Shown: positions 27,530 through 36,134 of the stretch, piece after piece
How positions within the stretch are numbered: position 1 is the first letter of the stretch
Layout: every line of letters begins with the position of its first letter
Origin: Alphaproteobacteria bacterium
Lineage (GTDB): Bacteria; Pseudomonadota; Alphaproteobacteria; UBA2136; JAPKEQ01
NCBI GenBank assembly: GCA_028821995.1
Contig: JAPKEQ010000003.1
Location: forward strand, 1-49,115
Direction: 5' to 3'
DNA length: 49,115 bases
The notes under the pieces: generated by a model
Told to the model about the DNA's origin: nothing
Database searches by the model: none
What the model saw: the letters and a program-made list of their open reading frames with translations, nothing else
Position numbers and translations under genes: made by a program

Positions 27530-27757
27530 ATGTCCGCACAATTCTCTCAAAACCAGTACAAGGTTAACCCTCACACTGGTGTTGGCATTGAATTTAGCAT
27601 TAGCGAATTGGAATACGGCGGCTGGATGGATGCCCGTGCTTGGACTTGGAAACGCAAGACCAACCACAAAGGCACAACCCTCCGCACCCACCGTGACCAC
27701 ACGCGCTGCGCCAAGCGCGAACGTAAAGTTCTTAAAATGACCGCCAATCGACACTGA
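27530..27757 (+). CDS. small basic protein, MSAQ family member 2
   Basis: MSAQFSQNQYKVNPHTGVGIEFS...; AAGGAAAT SD; terminator downstream. Confidence 0.65.
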   Translation: MSAQFSQNQYKVNPHTGVGIEFSISELEYGGWMDARAWTWKRKTNHKGTTLRTHRDHTRCAKRERKVLKMTANRH

Positions 27758-27760
27758 AAA

Positions 27761-27795
27761 AAAACACTTCTGCCTTACCGCAGGAGTGTTTTTCT
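27761..27795 (+). terminator. Rho-independent terminator
   Basis: aaaaaacacttctgccttaccgcaggagtgtttttctttt. Confidence 0.8.
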
Positions 27796-27871
27796 TTTGA
27801 CACAGACACGCACAATCGTATACAAACAGTATGTAAATTATCTTATTCCCTTTCTCACAGGAGACAACGTC

Positions 27872-28291
27872 ATGGAAATGATGGGTCATTACTCAACTGG
27901 GCCGACAGCATCACAGAAAGAGCCTGAAAGCCCAACTTATGAAGAGCTCATGGCTGGCATTGCTGTCTGCCATACAAACAGAGCCTTTGAGGCCCTTACG
28001 GACGGGCAAGAGCTGATTTACATTGGCACTGACGTAGAAAGTACCTCCAGAGGTGGTGCCTGTATAAGCGCCATACTTGAGGAACTTGGCATCGACTACC
28101 CTCGGTTCTATTCTTTTAAAGATAGAGACAGGTGCCTTGGCCCAGAAACCAAAAGCGAAGTGCTTTTACTGCTGCTTGCCAAACGCGCTAAAGCTAAAAA
28201 TGCCAACATCATGCACGTGATTGAGCGCAACGGCCTCCCCGATGCCATTTCCGTTGAGCTATGGTACACATCTCCCAAAGACGAAAGTTAA
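27872..28291 (+). CDS. unknown protein, tandem paralogue A
   Basis: YEELMAGIAVCHTNRAFEALTDGQELIYIGT...VELWYTSPKDES; ACAGGAGA SD. Confidence 0.7.
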   Translation: MEMMGHYSTGPTASQKEPESPTYEELMAGIAVCHTNRAFEALTDGQELIYIGTDVESTSRGGACISAILEELGIDYPRFYSFKDRDRCLGPETKSEVLLLLLAKRAKAKNANIMHVIERNGLPDAISVELWYTSPKDES

Positions 28292-28328
28292 TTTTCTTTT
28301 CCCCCACCCCTAACCATTGGAGGCCATC

Positions 28329-28751
28329 ATGGCTATTTATGAAGAAGGTGACTACCCACAAAACTCCTCCCAGAACAAACCACCCAAAGCTGAAAAACAA
28401 ACGTATCAAGAAATGATGCAAGGCATCATTATTTGCCCCAGTGATGAAGCTTTTGAAGCTGTCACCAATGGTCAGGAAAAGTCCTACCTTGGCACTGGTA
28501 GCAGAAATTTTCGGACTGGTAATTACCCAGAAACGATGATTAAAAGCCTCGACTGCAATTATGCTCAATCAAGAGAAGAGGCAAAGCCCTACCCTTTGAG
28601 TCTCCATGACGCTGCTATGCTTTCCCTTACCCTTGAAGGTAAGGAAAAGAGAGCGAATCTTATGCGGATTACTAAGGAGGTATATCACGACCGTGAGAAT
28701 GGGTTCATTCGCGTTGAGTTTTGGTATGTTTCCCCTAAAGACGAAGGGTAA
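28329..28751 (+). CDS. unknown protein, tandem paralogue B
   Basis: YQEMMQGIIICPSDEAFEAVTNGQEKSYLGT...VEFWYVSPKDEG; TTGGAGG SD. Confidence 0.7.
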   Translation: MAIYEEGDYPQNSSQNKPPKAEKQTYQEMMQGIIICPSDEAFEAVTNGQEKSYLGTGSRNFRTGNYPETMIKSLDCNYAQSREEAKPYPLSLHDAAMLSLTLEGKEKRANLMRITKEVYHDRENGFIRVEFWYVSPKDEG

Positions 28752-28766
28752 CCCCTTCAATCGAAA

Positions 28767-28804
28767 TAAAAAAGCTCTCCCCCCTTTGGGGAGGGCTTTT
28801 GCTT
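28767..28804 (+). terminator. Rho-independent terminator
   Basis: aaaaaagctctcccccctttggggagggcttttgcttt. Confidence 0.8.
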
Positions 28805-28880
28805 TGTCAGTTTTTTTAACCTGCCTCTTACCTCTTTTCCCATAAAAATATATGGGTTTTAGGGAGGATTCGTAAACTGA

Positions 28881-30683
28881 ATGACTTTATTTAATAAACT
28901 AGCTGCTGGTTCTGCTTTGGGAGGCCCACTTGCTGCTATTCCCTTTGCTATGCATATGAACATGTCTACACCAGATATGGCGCCTGAGCAAAATGCACAA
29001 AAGCCAGAAAGCCTCTCTACAATTGTACAGCCAGAGCCCATTAGCATGCAGGCTGTAACAACATCCCTGCGCCCCCAAATGCGCCCTGATAACTTAATGG
29101 AGCAACACAGTCTTCCGAGTATTCGCCCCAAGGCAAGGCCGTTTACACTAAGCGCCAGCAACCTTATGAAAGAGGTTTACCAACCTGAAGAATCTGCAAT
29201 GTTACAAGAAAGAATGGAAAAAACCCTTGGTAGAGAAAGCCATGCCGCAGTATTAAACTGGGATGGCATTAACCTTTCTGAGCATTCTCAAGCTGACCTT
29301 GAACGTTTTTTAAATGAGCTTCAAACACTTCAGAAGCACCCGCAAGATAGAGATTTATTCATGGAAATTGCAGAAAGAGTTAAAGATGGCAGCCAGCCTC
29401 TCTCTCATGCAGATCTTGTTAATAAAATTGAAGATAATTACGCCTTTTCTCACCTTTCTCCGCGTAATATCCAAGGAGAATCCGTTGCTGTCTCTCATTA
29501 TGGGGAATTTGATAAAGAAACAAAAATTGCCAATTTCATATCACCTGCCTTACCAATAAGTGAAGCACAGCAATCTGCTGAAAATGAACTTATGGACGAC
29601 TATGTAATGCGCCATGAGAACTGCCACGGGATTGACCCCGCAGTTTATAATTTCAGCGGAGACCATTATGCAAATCCAGAAGTTTTTGATGCTGGCAAAA
29701 CAGCTGAAGGAGAAAATATATCGCTTAAACACAACTATAATATGTATATGGCCGAGCAGTTTGCAGATGCTTGCGCAACGCTAGAATACACCATTGAAAA
29801 TAACCAAGATGGTATTGACCTCATGGAGCGCGCCTCACATTACCGTGATGCCGCAGCCCTTAACAACTTAGAAAGCAGACTCAGAAGTAAAAATTTGCCA
29901 GGCAAAGTGGAAAGAGGCATGCCCATAGGTGTTACTGAATCTATTATCCTTTCTGGGATTGATGGCGATGAGAATACAAAAAGCTACTTTATCCACCATG
30001 ATACTGGGCCAAGCATCCGTGCCATGCTTAAAGTTGGTAGCAGGCTTACAGAACAGCAAAAGGTGGAACTACAAGCAGATCCAGAAAGATTTACAGCGTT
30101 TGTAAAAGACATTATTGAGGATTCATCCCTTACACCTGAAGAATATATGCAACTCCCTAAAGATTTTGCAAAATTAATACATGGGCAAGGCACTGAAATA
30201 TCACCACAGACGCTAGATCTCATTGAGCGTAATTATGATGGAGCTAAAGCTGTTATTGAGCATAACTTGAATATTCCACTTGGCTCCATTAATGACTTAC
30301 GTGAAGCCGCGCCAGATGCCACACATGCCCAAATGAACGAATACATTAAAATACACCTTGATGCCGGCGCGACTTCTTCAGATAAAGGCTCTTTACCAAC
30401 GGGTATGGAGGTTGTTACAAACGACACCCTTCAAAACATGGATACAGAAGATCGTATTATTTATGATAATACCTACGCCATTATGCGCGCAACAGAAGAA
30501 TGGGGCAGCCTTAATATTATAGATCCCCAACTTGCCAATGGCGCTCAAAATGTAGATTTTAGCCAAGTCGCTGCTCACAAGGAAAGTTTTCATAGCCGAA
30601 ATGCTGGGAATTTTTACCGAGAAGCAGGCCATGAACTACAAGAAATTGCAGAGCCTGAGGTAACATTTGAACATGAGCGTTAA
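28881..30683 (+). CDS. large protein with HExxH (HENCH) metallopeptidase-like motif and SLRP/RPxARP N-terminal motifs
   Basis: 600 aa; DDYVMRHENCHGIDP...YNMYMAEQFADACATLEY; GGGAGG SD. Confidence 0.7.
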   Translation: MTLFNKLAAGSALGGPLAAIPFAMHMNMSTPDMAPEQNAQKPESLSTIVQPEPISMQAVTTSLRPQMRPDNLMEQHSLPSIRPKARPFTLSASNLMKEVYQPEESAMLQERMEKTLGRESHAAVLNWDGINLSEHSQADLERFLNELQTLQKHPQDRDLFMEIAERVKDGSQPLSHADLVNKIEDNYAFSHLSPRNIQGESVAVSHYGEFDKETKIANFISPALPISEAQQSAENELMDDYVMRHENCHGIDPAVYNFSGDHYANPEVFDAGKTAEGENISLKHNYNMYMAEQFADACATLEYTIENNQDGIDLMERASHYRDAAALNNLESRLRSKNLPGKVERGMPIGVTESIILSGIDGDENTKSYFIHHDTGPSIRAMLKVGSRLTEQQKVELQADPERFTAFVKDIIEDSSLTPEEYMQLPKDFAKLIHGQGTEISPQTLDLIERNYDGAKAVIEHNLNIPLGSINDLREAAPDATHAQMNEYIKIHLDAGATSSDKGSLPTGMEVVTNDTLQNMDTEDRIIYDNTYAIMRATEEWGSLNIIDPQLANGAQNVDFSQVAAHKESFHSRNAGNFYREAGHELQEIAEPEVTFEHER

Positions 30684-30712
30684 AAAACGCCCGTACATAC
30701 GAGCGTTTTTAT
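30682..30712. terminator. Rho-independent terminator
   Basis: aaaaaacgcccgtacatacgagcgttttt, imperfect stem plus T run. Confidence 0.6.
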
Positions 30713-30738
30713 ATTTTCAGCTATTTAAAAGTGCTAAA

Positions 30739-31887
30739 TCAAGCAACTTTTAGCTTCACCTTACCTGCACCTGGCGCCACAAGCGTAACCTTGCCAGCTT
30801 TTATCCAAGTTTCAATCGTCTCTTTGCCTTCAAAGCCCATCACTGTGGTTTCTAGCAGACGGTTAGAGATGACATACGGGTCTGCGTTTGCGCCTGGGCG
30901 GCGGTCTTCCATATAGCCATAGCCCTTTGTTGCTACAGGGCGCGGAATACGAATGGACGTTGTACGGTTAGCCGTACCCCAGTTAAACTTGGTCATAGAG
31001 CTTGTTTCGAGTGCGCCAATGAGCCGCTCCCCAAGGCCTTCACCATAATAGTCAACGTGCAGTTTATGGCGTTTTTTAAGCGCTTCGCAGGCTGCCTCAA
31101 TGGTTGCCCAGCCCTTTTTCTCATCGCGCATATCTTTTGTTGAAAAGTTAGTGTGCAGCCCAGCGCCATTCCAGTCGCCTTTTTCTGGCTTGTTATCAAA
31201 TGTAACGGTTACACCTTCAAGTTCTGCAAGGCGGTAAAGCATCCAGCGGGCAATCCAGAGGTGATCGCTCATCGTTAATGGATCAGCTTTTTCACTTTTT
31301 ACGCCGCGGTAACCAATTTGGAACTCCCACTGCCCCGGCATCACTTCTGCGTTAATGCCGTAAAAGCAAAGGCCTGCTTCCATACAAGCAACCATATGGT
31401 CTTCCGCTAGCTCTCTGCCAAATACGTTACTGCTACCAACACCGCAGTAGTACTGACCTTGCGGCGCAGGGTAGCCATTTGTAGGCCAGCCCAGCGGACG
31501 GCCATCTTTGTAAAGCGTGTACTCTTGCTCATAACCAACATAAGCATCTTGTGCATCGCCGCCCATATCCATAAGTGCGCGAAGGCGCGCGCGGTGGTTT
31601 GTTTCATGGGGCGTGCCATCTGCGTTTAAAACTTCGCACAGGGCAAGGTAATTGCCAGGGCCACGGATTGGGTCTTCCACCAAGCACACAGGCTCAATAA
31701 GGCAATCAGAATCTGTACCGCCAGCTTGCATTGTGGATGATCCATCAAAGCTCCACTGCTCAAGGTCAGATAGCGTTAATTCTTTTTCAGTTGGGACAAT
31801 TTTAGTTTTTGAACGAGGCTCTTGCGTTTTACCACCATCTAGCCAGATGTACTCTACTTTTGCGTAATGCATGTGCGTATATTCCAT
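30739..31887 (-). CDS. glnII: glutamine synthetase type II (GSII, eukaryote-like)
   Basis: EYIWLDGG...WSFDGSST.QA..SDC.L.PV...CEVL, GPQGPYYC-like APQGQYYCGVG, AEVMPGQWEFQIG; start could be ATG 31872. Confidence 0.95.
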   Translation of the reverse strand: MEYTHMHYAKVEYIWLDGGKTQEPRSKTKIVPTEKELTLSDLEQWSFDGSSTMQAGGTDSDCLIEPVCLVEDPIRGPGNYLALCEVLNADGTPHETNHRARLRALMDMGGDAQDAYVGYEQEYTLYKDGRPLGWPTNGYPAPQGQYYCGVGSSNVFGRELAEDHMVACMEAGLCFYGINAEVMPGQWEFQIGYRGVKSEKADPLTMSDHLWIARWMLYRLAELEGVTVTFDNKPEKGDWNGAGLHTNFSTKDMRDEKKGWATIEAACEALKKRHKLHVDYYGEGLGERLIGALETSSMTKFNWGTANRTTSIRIPRPVATKGYGYMEDRRPGANADPYVISNRLLETTVMGFEGKETIETWIKAGKVTLVAPGAGKVKLKVA

Positions 31888-32059
31888 ATTTATTGGTTAT
31901 TATTTAGGAAAGTTTTGTTTATAGATACATGCCGCTAAAATAAAAAATCCGCACTCGGCTGCTCATATATACATACCTTCTTACGGAATTATATTCTACG
32001 CCTTCCCTGCTCTCTTTGCACGAAAAAAAAGAGTAAGGACAACCCCTCACTCTTTTTTA

Positions 32060-32902
32060 TTATCGCTTATGGCGCTTCACAATGCGCCTTGCTTCGGTGT
32101 ATTCGTAGCCAGATCCAAGCAGATAGATCAAAGCTTCCCGGTTACGCCGGTTTTGCAAAAGCCTTATTTTTTGGCTTCCACTATTACGCAAAATTTGACG
32201 GGCCACCTGTTCATGATCTTCTTGTGCAAGGTAGCGCCAAAGTTTGGTTGAACCGCTTACAAACACAGGATTATTATAATCCAACGAGATGAGTGCTTGC
32301 AGTTGCTGAGCACTTAGCACAACACCGTCTTTTTCGGCTCTCTCTAAAATACGCCTTTTGGCCTTTTCAATCTGCTGATCTAGCAAATTAAAAGACTGCG
32401 CGCAATTGAGAGAACAGACATCATCTTCATGAGAAAGAGGACAATAATTTAAGGCCTTTTTTCTGCGTTTTGCATACAAGCTTTCTAGCGGGCTTGTGCT
32501 GTAGGCTTTTGCGCAAAATTTTGCACGGTCAGCACGCAGCACAGTTTGCAGGTCACGGTAGGTGCGAGACTGGCGCCTAACGCCCATATCGTAGCCAAAA
32601 CCATGCGTGCAGCCACTTTTAAAGCCAGGATAATGCGGATGAACGCGCGTTGCGACAGGTGCAGCAGCGCACTGGTTCATAAGCTGGCGATGCTCAAACC
32701 TTGCCACAAAATCACGCTCTTCTGGCGTCACATCGTAATCTGGAAGTAGCCTGCGGCCGTAGCGTTCTAGCTGGTACGCAGAATATTCTGGCATGTTTTG
32801 TTGCATCCAAAGGGTATTAAAATGATAGTAAAGCGGTGCACTATTTGCAGATTGCAGAAACAAAGAAAACATCAGGAAAACAGCAGTTAAGGCAGCTTTC
32901 AT
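32060..32902 (-). CDS. secreted lysozyme-like (GH24/endolysin-fold) protein
   Basis: signal peptide; FEHRQ...GCTHGFGYDMG...LSAQQLQALISLDYNNPVF...NRRNREALIYLLGSG. Confidence 0.6.
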   Translation of the reverse strand: MKAALTAVFLMFSLFLQSANSAPLYYHFNTLWMQQNMPEYSAYQLERYGRRLLPDYDVTPEERDFVARFEHRQLMNQCAAAPVATRVHPHYPGFKSGCTHGFGYDMGVRRQSRTYRDLQTVLRADRAKFCAKAYSTSPLESLYAKRRKKALNYCPLSHEDDVCSLNCAQSFNLLDQQIEKAKRRILERAEKDGVVLSAQQLQALISLDYNNPVFVSGSTKLWRYLAQEDHEQVARQILRNSGSQKIRLLQNRRNREALIYLLGSGYEYTEARRIVKRHKR

Positions 32903-33039
32903 TGCTAAACTCCTGGTAAAAGAAACCACAGATTCAATTGTTAAAATAAGTGTATATATGGATATTTCTGCCAGCAAGTCATTTTTTAATTCTGGAAAAA
33001 CTTATATTATGCCCTATAAGTAAGGGATAAGCTGTTCGG

Positions 33040-33159
33040 GAATTTAAAAGTTGCCTGAATGGCAAACCTACCGTACCGCTTTACACCTGTCTTGAGGCAG
33101 GATTCGTTGCACCGTTCTGGTGTATTTATACTTTCATCGCGTAAAAGGAAAACCTAAAG
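33040..33159 (+). promoter_or_regulatory. structured 5' leader with three hairpins
   Basis: TTGCCtgaatGGCAA, CCTGtcttgaggCAGG, CACCgttctGGTG upstream of AAAGGAAAA SD. Confidence 0.5.
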
Positions 33160-33642
33160 ATGAAAACTGTACGTATCTTCGCAATCGGCGCCGTTGTCTC
33201 TGCTTTTTGCTGGGCACAAATCGGCACACTCCTTAACAAAGGAGAAATGCTCCCGATTACCCAAACGCCAGCGTATTACGCTGGCATGCTGGAAAGCTTT
33301 GACAACAAGTACGACGTGAGAGATCGCGTTGGCACTTGGGCTGACCGCGAAGGCCGCAAACTGCGCATGACCGCAACCAAAAATATGAATGAAGTAGGTG
33401 CTTACCTGTCCTCTTTCACCGTTTGGAATGCTGCCGCTGAAGAGGTGGATGGCAAGGAATCTGGCGGTGAGACTTTCACCCGCAAGGTGACTGAAAGCAC
33501 TGCTATTGAAAAGTCTCTGCGTCCGAACATGCGCCCTTGGACAGAGCTTGCGCCAATGACGTCAAAGCGCCCAGAAGCGCGGCCAGACAATTTGGCTCAG
33601 GATTTTGCAATCCGCAAGGCCATTGCTGAAGCTGGCGAATAA
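33160..33642 (+). CDS. secreted/anchored protein with SLRPxMRP...RPxARP motif
   Basis: MKTVRIFAIGAVVSAFCWA...; KSLRPNMRPWTELAPMTSKRPEARPDNLA. Confidence 0.7.
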   Translation: MKTVRIFAIGAVVSAFCWAQIGTLLNKGEMLPITQTPAYYAGMLESFDNKYDVRDRVGTWADREGRKLRMTATKNMNEVGAYLSSFTVWNAAAEEVDGKESGGETFTRKVTESTAIEKSLRPNMRPWTELAPMTSKRPEARPDNLAQDFAIRKAIAEAGE

Positions 33643-33661
33643 ATCGAAAAAAAGTATTTTA

Positions 33662-33692
33662 GAGGGCACTTAACGGTGCCCTCTTTTTTTGT
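33662..33692 (+). terminator. Rho-independent terminator
   Basis: agagggcacttaacggtgccctcttttttt. Confidence 0.85.
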
Positions 33693-33764
33693 TGTGTATA
33701 GCGCCCCTTCCCTTTATAAGAAGGCATCACTTACCCACTCTTTCCTTTTTCTATGGAGATAACT

Positions 33765-34382
33765 ATGACCAACCTTCCTGCTAATCTTGCTGTTGATAGC
33801 CTGATTGCAAACCCTGCTGCCGCCGTTTATATCTGCGATGTAGGCTTTGCTTATGTGATGTATGATGGCCTTGAAGAACCCATGCTTATTGGCACAAATG
33901 AAAGCCGTTATGTGCGGCAAAGCCTGAACCTTGGTACAATGGAACGCGTGCTGAGTGACATTTACCAGTCGGATAAGTTTCCACTGGGTACTTTGGTTGC
34001 TGTTGCAAACACCGAAGCTGCTACACCACCAGAGCTGCTTTACAGCGCAGAGCTTGCCAAAAGCTTTAACATGTACGAGCAGTTGGTTTTGCAAAAGCAT
34101 CTGCATATTCCAGAATGGAATTTTGGCCCGTTAGGCATTCAACATATTTTGAACCCGGAGCAGCATAAACGACTTACAGAGTACTGCTGGTTAACTAACT
34201 CTGGTTCTGGTCATGTGGATTTCAAACCCATGACGCAGCATGAAATCAAAGGCGTAGAGAGCCTGCTTCAATCTGGCGTTTTTGCTGAAAGCCCAAAAGA
34301 GCAATCTTTCCATAACATTCGCCTTGCGGATGTGAATCCAGATACAACTAAAATCCCTCCCTATACAGGTTGGGGCACTTAA
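33765..34382 (+). CDS. unknown protein with one MxxxEIxGLxSLLxxGF domain
   Basis: MTNLPANLAVDSL...; ATGGAG SD; terminator follows. Confidence 0.65.
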   Translation: MTNLPANLAVDSLIANPAAAVYICDVGFAYVMYDGLEEPMLIGTNESRYVRQSLNLGTMERVLSDIYQSDKFPLGTLVAVANTEAATPPELLYSAELAKSFNMYEQLVLQKHLHIPEWNFGPLGIQHILNPEQHKRLTEYCWLTNSGSGHVDFKPMTQHEIKGVESLLQSGVFAESPKEQSFHNIRLADVNPDTTKIPPYTGWGT

Positions 34383-34503
34383 ACGATTCAAAAAGGCGGG
34401 TTTATCCCTGCCTTTTTTTGTTGCAGGCAGAAAATGAGGGGCGTATAACTTTTTCTATCAATCCTCTCCCTTCCCTTTTTTATCCTTAATACGGAGATTA
34501 AGC

Positions 34504-35094
34504 ATGTTCACATCTGACGAACGAGATTTCATGGTGGTTTACCACCGCCAAATCAACAAAAAACCATCTCCCTCTCTTCCTCATGCTACAATTGCTGATG
34601 AAAATTCCTATCAACATGCTGAGTTTGTGTGGAGTTTTTACGCAGGTATGGGCAACACTGATTTTATGGATATGCAAGCCGGTCATATTCGTGGGCTGAA
34701 AAGCCTTATTGAAAAAGGCTTTGCCAGTATTACAGAGCGCTCTAACTATATGAGCTTCACCTACCACAACATTGTAGTTCACCTTGATCGCATTCTTGCT
34801 CTTTGCCCCAAAGGGCGCCGAGATGTACCCGCTTATGTGATGATTCTTAACGGTTTGCATAGTGAAAATCTCAGCATCTTTAAAAACAGCCGCCGCGCTG
34901 CTTTTGTAGATACCCTTAGCGGAAAAAGGCTTGCTTACCGTATGTCTCATGCTGAAGAAAATGCCTTGAAATTTCTTCTAAATACTGGGTTTCTAGTAGA
35001 AACCATAGAGCAAAAACATATCATGGGCTCTAAAATGCAGCAGGTGATTCTAGCATCTCAGTCTATGCCGAAGGACCTTCCTGTTCCAAATTAA
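34504..35094 (+). CDS. unknown protein with two MxxxEIxGLxSLLxxGF-like domains
   Basis: DMQAGHIRGLKSLIEKGFA and RMSHAEENALKFLLNTGFL. Confidence 0.65.
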   Translation: MFTSDERDFMVVYHRQINKKPSPSLPHATIADENSYQHAEFVWSFYAGMGNTDFMDMQAGHIRGLKSLIEKGFASITERSNYMSFTYHNIVVHLDRILALCPKGRRDVPAYVMILNGLHSENLSIFKNSRRAAFVDTLSGKRLAYRMSHAEENALKFLLNTGFLVETIEQKHIMGSKMQQVILASQSMPKDLPVPN

Positions 35095-35105
35095 ATCGAA
35101 ACACC

Positions 35106-35135
35106 GACCGCCCCTTGAATGGGGCGGTTTTTTAT
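35106..35135 (+). terminator. Rho-independent terminator
   Basis: gaccgccccttgaatggggcggtttttt. Confidence 0.8.
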
Positions 35136-35174
35136 GTAATCCTATAAGAAACTATAAAGAATGGGCCTTTAATT

Positions 35175-35576
35175 ATGTATGCACTGCTTTCTGCTTTAAT
35201 GGTATTTATTTCGCTTCCTGCGCTTGCTGATGATCCTAAACATACAGAAGACCGCCACGCGATGGTGACAGATATTCAGCTTATGGACCCATGCAAACGC
35301 TTAGAGCATAAAGCTCAAAAAGGCTGGGCAAAAGCTATAGAAAACAAAGAAAAAATTGCCAAAGGATGCACTATGGCTAAATATAATTGCCAAATAGCAC
35401 AAAAAAACTTCAGCCCTATTCTTGATGCCTACCAAGCTATTATGAAACGTTGCGAGCGCGGTGAAAAGCTTTCTATGCGTGACATAAATGAACTTCCAGA
35501 GTTTTCACCAAAAGGAAATGGTATGTTTTGCTGCTTTGGCTTTCAGGCTCCTGATCTAAAGGAAATTAAAGAATAA
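35175..35576 (+). CDS. secreted protein of unknown function
   Basis: signal peptide MYALLSALMVFISLPALA; cysteine-containing. Confidence 0.6.
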   Translation: MYALLSALMVFISLPALADDPKHTEDRHAMVTDIQLMDPCKRLEHKAQKGWAKAIENKEKIAKGCTMAKYNCQIAQKNFSPILDAYQAIMKRCERGEKLSMRDINELPEFSPKGNGMFCCFGFQAPDLKEIKE

Positions 35577-35600
35577 AGAGGCTTATTTTTCGTATAAAAA

Positions 35601-35978
35601 TTAAGCTGTACAGCCATTACCGCGCCAACGCACACTTTCAATAAGACCGTTTGGCAGAATAACAAATCGATATTCACAACGCTCACTTCTTAGCCTTGGT
35701 TGTTTATGACCATGACGCACAGGCTTTATAGTACCGTCTATATTTTTATAAGAGACATATCCCTGCTCGCCTGGCTTTTTAGTTGTGCGGTTATATTGGT
35801 AAAGGTAAACCTCTCTATCCTTTGCAAAAGGCTGCACCATTGCAGGACGCCCCCACGCCACAAGAAGTTCTTCGCTATGCTTACCTTTCCAGTTTTTAAG
35901 CTGTGCCTCGTAAATTGCTTGCTGCATAGCGCAGCCAGAAAGAGAAAGAGCGATAAAAAAAGTCATTACATATTTCAT
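35601..35978 (-). CDS. small lipoprotein (BamE/SmpA-like pattern possible)
   Basis: lipobox LSLSGC; WKGKHSEELLVAWGRPAMVQPFAKDREVYLYQY. Confidence 0.65.
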   Translation of the reverse strand: MKYVMTFFIALSLSGCAMQQAIYEAQLKNWKGKHSEELLVAWGRPAMVQPFAKDREVYLYQYNRTTKKPGEQGYVSYKNIDGTIKPVRHGHKQPRLRSERCEYRFVILPNGLIESVRWRGNGCTA

Positions 35979-36097
35979 ATATTTATAATGCGGTATTTGG
36001 CGTGCTCTCACAAGAATTTTTAGTAAATTTAAGCGGGCTCTACTGTCATTGAAAATACATGTAAAGAGCAGTAAAGCCTGCTTAAACGCATAACACC

Positions 36098-36122
36098 CTC
36101 CATTTCTGGAGGGTGTTATGTT
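36098..36122 (-). terminator. Rho-independent terminator
   Basis: ataacaccctccatttctggagggtgttatgtttcgtttt. Confidence 0.7.
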
Positions 36123-36134
36123 TCGTTTTCGTGT

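Noticed and set aside
27276-27740. 154-aa + strand ORF overlapping both MSAQ genes
   Set aside because: The other frame contains two paralogous proteins each with its own SD; this frame is a by-product.
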